Assembly (NCBI RefSeq): GCF_006861675.1
Contig: NZ_SGJB01000001.1
Location: 1-64,000, forward strand
Source: Peptacetobacter hominis
Lineage (GTDB): Bacteria > Bacillota > Clostridia > Peptostreptococcales > Peptostreptococcaceae
Length of the DNA: 64,000 nt
Direction of reading: 5' to 3'
Notes under the pieces: model-generated
What the model was told of the DNA's origin: nothing
Seen by the model: only the letters and a program-made list of their open reading frames with translations
Databases searched by the model: none
In this document: positions 63,508 through 64,000 of the stretch, piece by piece
Layout of the letters: each line of letters starts with the position of its first letter
Position numbering within the stretch: position 1 is the stretch's first letter
Made by a program: the position numbers and the translations under genes

Positions 63508-64000
63508 ATGAAATTATGGGGCGGCAGATTCAGAAAAGCTGAAAATAGTCTGATGGAGGAATTCAATCAGTCTTTTGGATACGATAAAATATTATATAAA
63601 AAAGATATAGAAGGAAGTCTGGCACATGTATTTATGCAGGTGAAGTGCGGACTTTTGACAGAAGAAGAAGGTAAGGCAATTGAAGATGGACTTTTAGGAA
63701 TCCTTGAAGATATAGAAAATGGAAAACTTCCTCTTGAAGGCGATTATGAAGATATACATACATTTACAGAGGCAAACCTTATAAAAAGAATAGGTGATAC
63801 AGGTAAAAAACTTCATACAGCAAGAAGCAGAAACGACCAGGTAGCTGTTGATATGAGACTTTATGCAAAAGAAAAAGCATTTGAAACAGCAGAACTTCTA
63901 AGTGAACTGAAATCTACAATAAAGAAAAAGGCGGAAGAAAATCCATGTATAATGCCTGGATATACTCATCTTCAGAGAGCTCAGGTTGTAACATTTAAAC
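63508..64000 (+). CDS. argH: Argininosuccinate lyase (5' part; runs off the window)
   Basis: The first 164 codons of an open frame from ATG 63508 (AGGAGGT upstream) with no stop before the end. The start MKLWGGRFRKAENSLMEEFN, the block DYEDIHTFTEANLIKRIG, ARSRNDQVAVDMRLY and MPGYTHLQRAQVV are those of ArgH. It splits argininosuccinate to arginine and fumarate. Upstream lie the P-ATPase terminator and a TATAAT-like element (63438-63443). No argG precedes it, so either argG follows outside the window or the gene is separate. Confidence 0.95.
   Translation, partial: MKLWGGRFRKAENSLMEEFNQSFGYDKILYKKDIEGSLAHVFMQVKCGLLTEEEGKAIEDGLLGILEDIENGKLPLEGDYEDIHTFTEANLIKRIGDTGKKLHTARSRNDQVAVDMRLYAKEKAFETAELLSELKSTIKKKAEENPCIMPGYTHLQRAQVVTFK

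Noticed and set aside
1..64000. CRISPR arrays, tRNA and rRNA genes, prophage or conjugative modules
   Set aside because: No regularly spaced repeats, no tRNA- or rRNA-like segments and no integrase, terminase or mobilisation genes were seen while reading both strands.

Overview
The window is chromosomal DNA of a low-GC Gram-positive anaerobe, most likely in class Clostridia and close to Peptostreptococcaceae (Peptostreptococcus, Clostridioides or a relative). This is an inference. It rests on heavy use of AUA, AGA and CUU codons, a flavo-diiron protein, a glycyl radical enzyme with its activase, a SCIFF-type radical SAM maturase, radical SAM HemZ, an SPKTG sortase signal, a class D beta-lactamase and asparagine/aspartate/threonine fermentation genes. 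About 60 genes are packed closely. No rRNA, tRNA or CRISPR array was seen.

Layout. 1-1.4 kb: a possible 3' end of an IS200/IS605-type tnpB, then fprA on the minus strand. 1.7-8.7 kb: conserved information-processing block (TIGR03960/TIGR03936 radical SAM pair, RNase G, L21 leader-rplU-prp-rpmA, obg, yhbY). 8.7-14.4 kb: an accessory stretch that separates yhbY from nadD (class D beta-lactamase, RNase Z, wall-anchored 5'-nucleotidase-C-domain protein, a 27-residue membrane microprotein, recX, an ABC-2 transporter). 14.5-19.1 kb: nadD-yqeK-rsfS, then leuS under a leucine T-box. 19.1-20.4 kb: split threonine/serine exporter. 20.6-24.6 kb: glycyl radical enzyme of unassigned substrate, activase and DeoR regulator. 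24.7-29.4 kb: asparaginase and aspartate 4-decarboxylase (minus), diverging from threonine ammonia-lyase and RidA (plus). 29.6-37.0 kb: frv-like cluster with PRD regulator, M42 peptidase, PTS EIIA/EIIB/EIIC, M24 peptidase and a MalY/PatB C-S lyase. 37-51 kb: an unrecognised minus-strand gene, scfB, gamma carbonic anhydrase homologue, UbiB-like kinase, then recJ-apt-rel-dtd-MBL-hemZ-hisS. 51-58.2 kb: two small regulators or unknowns, a heterodimeric ABC exporter diverging from a LysR gene, a GNAT and a small membrane protein. 58.4-64 kb: aspS, a yybP-ykoY Mn2+ riboswitch in front of a P-type cation ATPase, and the start of argH.

How it fits together. The catabolic part suggests an amino-acid and peptide fermenter. 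Asn can go to Asp and then Ala plus CO2. Threonine goes to 2-oxobutyrate, with RidA clearing reactive enamines, and excess Thr/Ser may be exported. Peptidases sit beside a PTS. The most interesting unexplained units are the frv-like PTS/peptidase/C-S lyase cluster, which has no glycosidase, and the GRE operon, which has a Cys-Gly-Glu active site. Also notable are scfB without a neighbouring SCIFF precursor gene, the orphan wall-anchored 5'-nucleotidase C-domain protein, the hidden 27-residue microprotein, and several perfect inverted repeats placed on promoters (obg, ABC-2 transporter, scfB, LysR/ABC).
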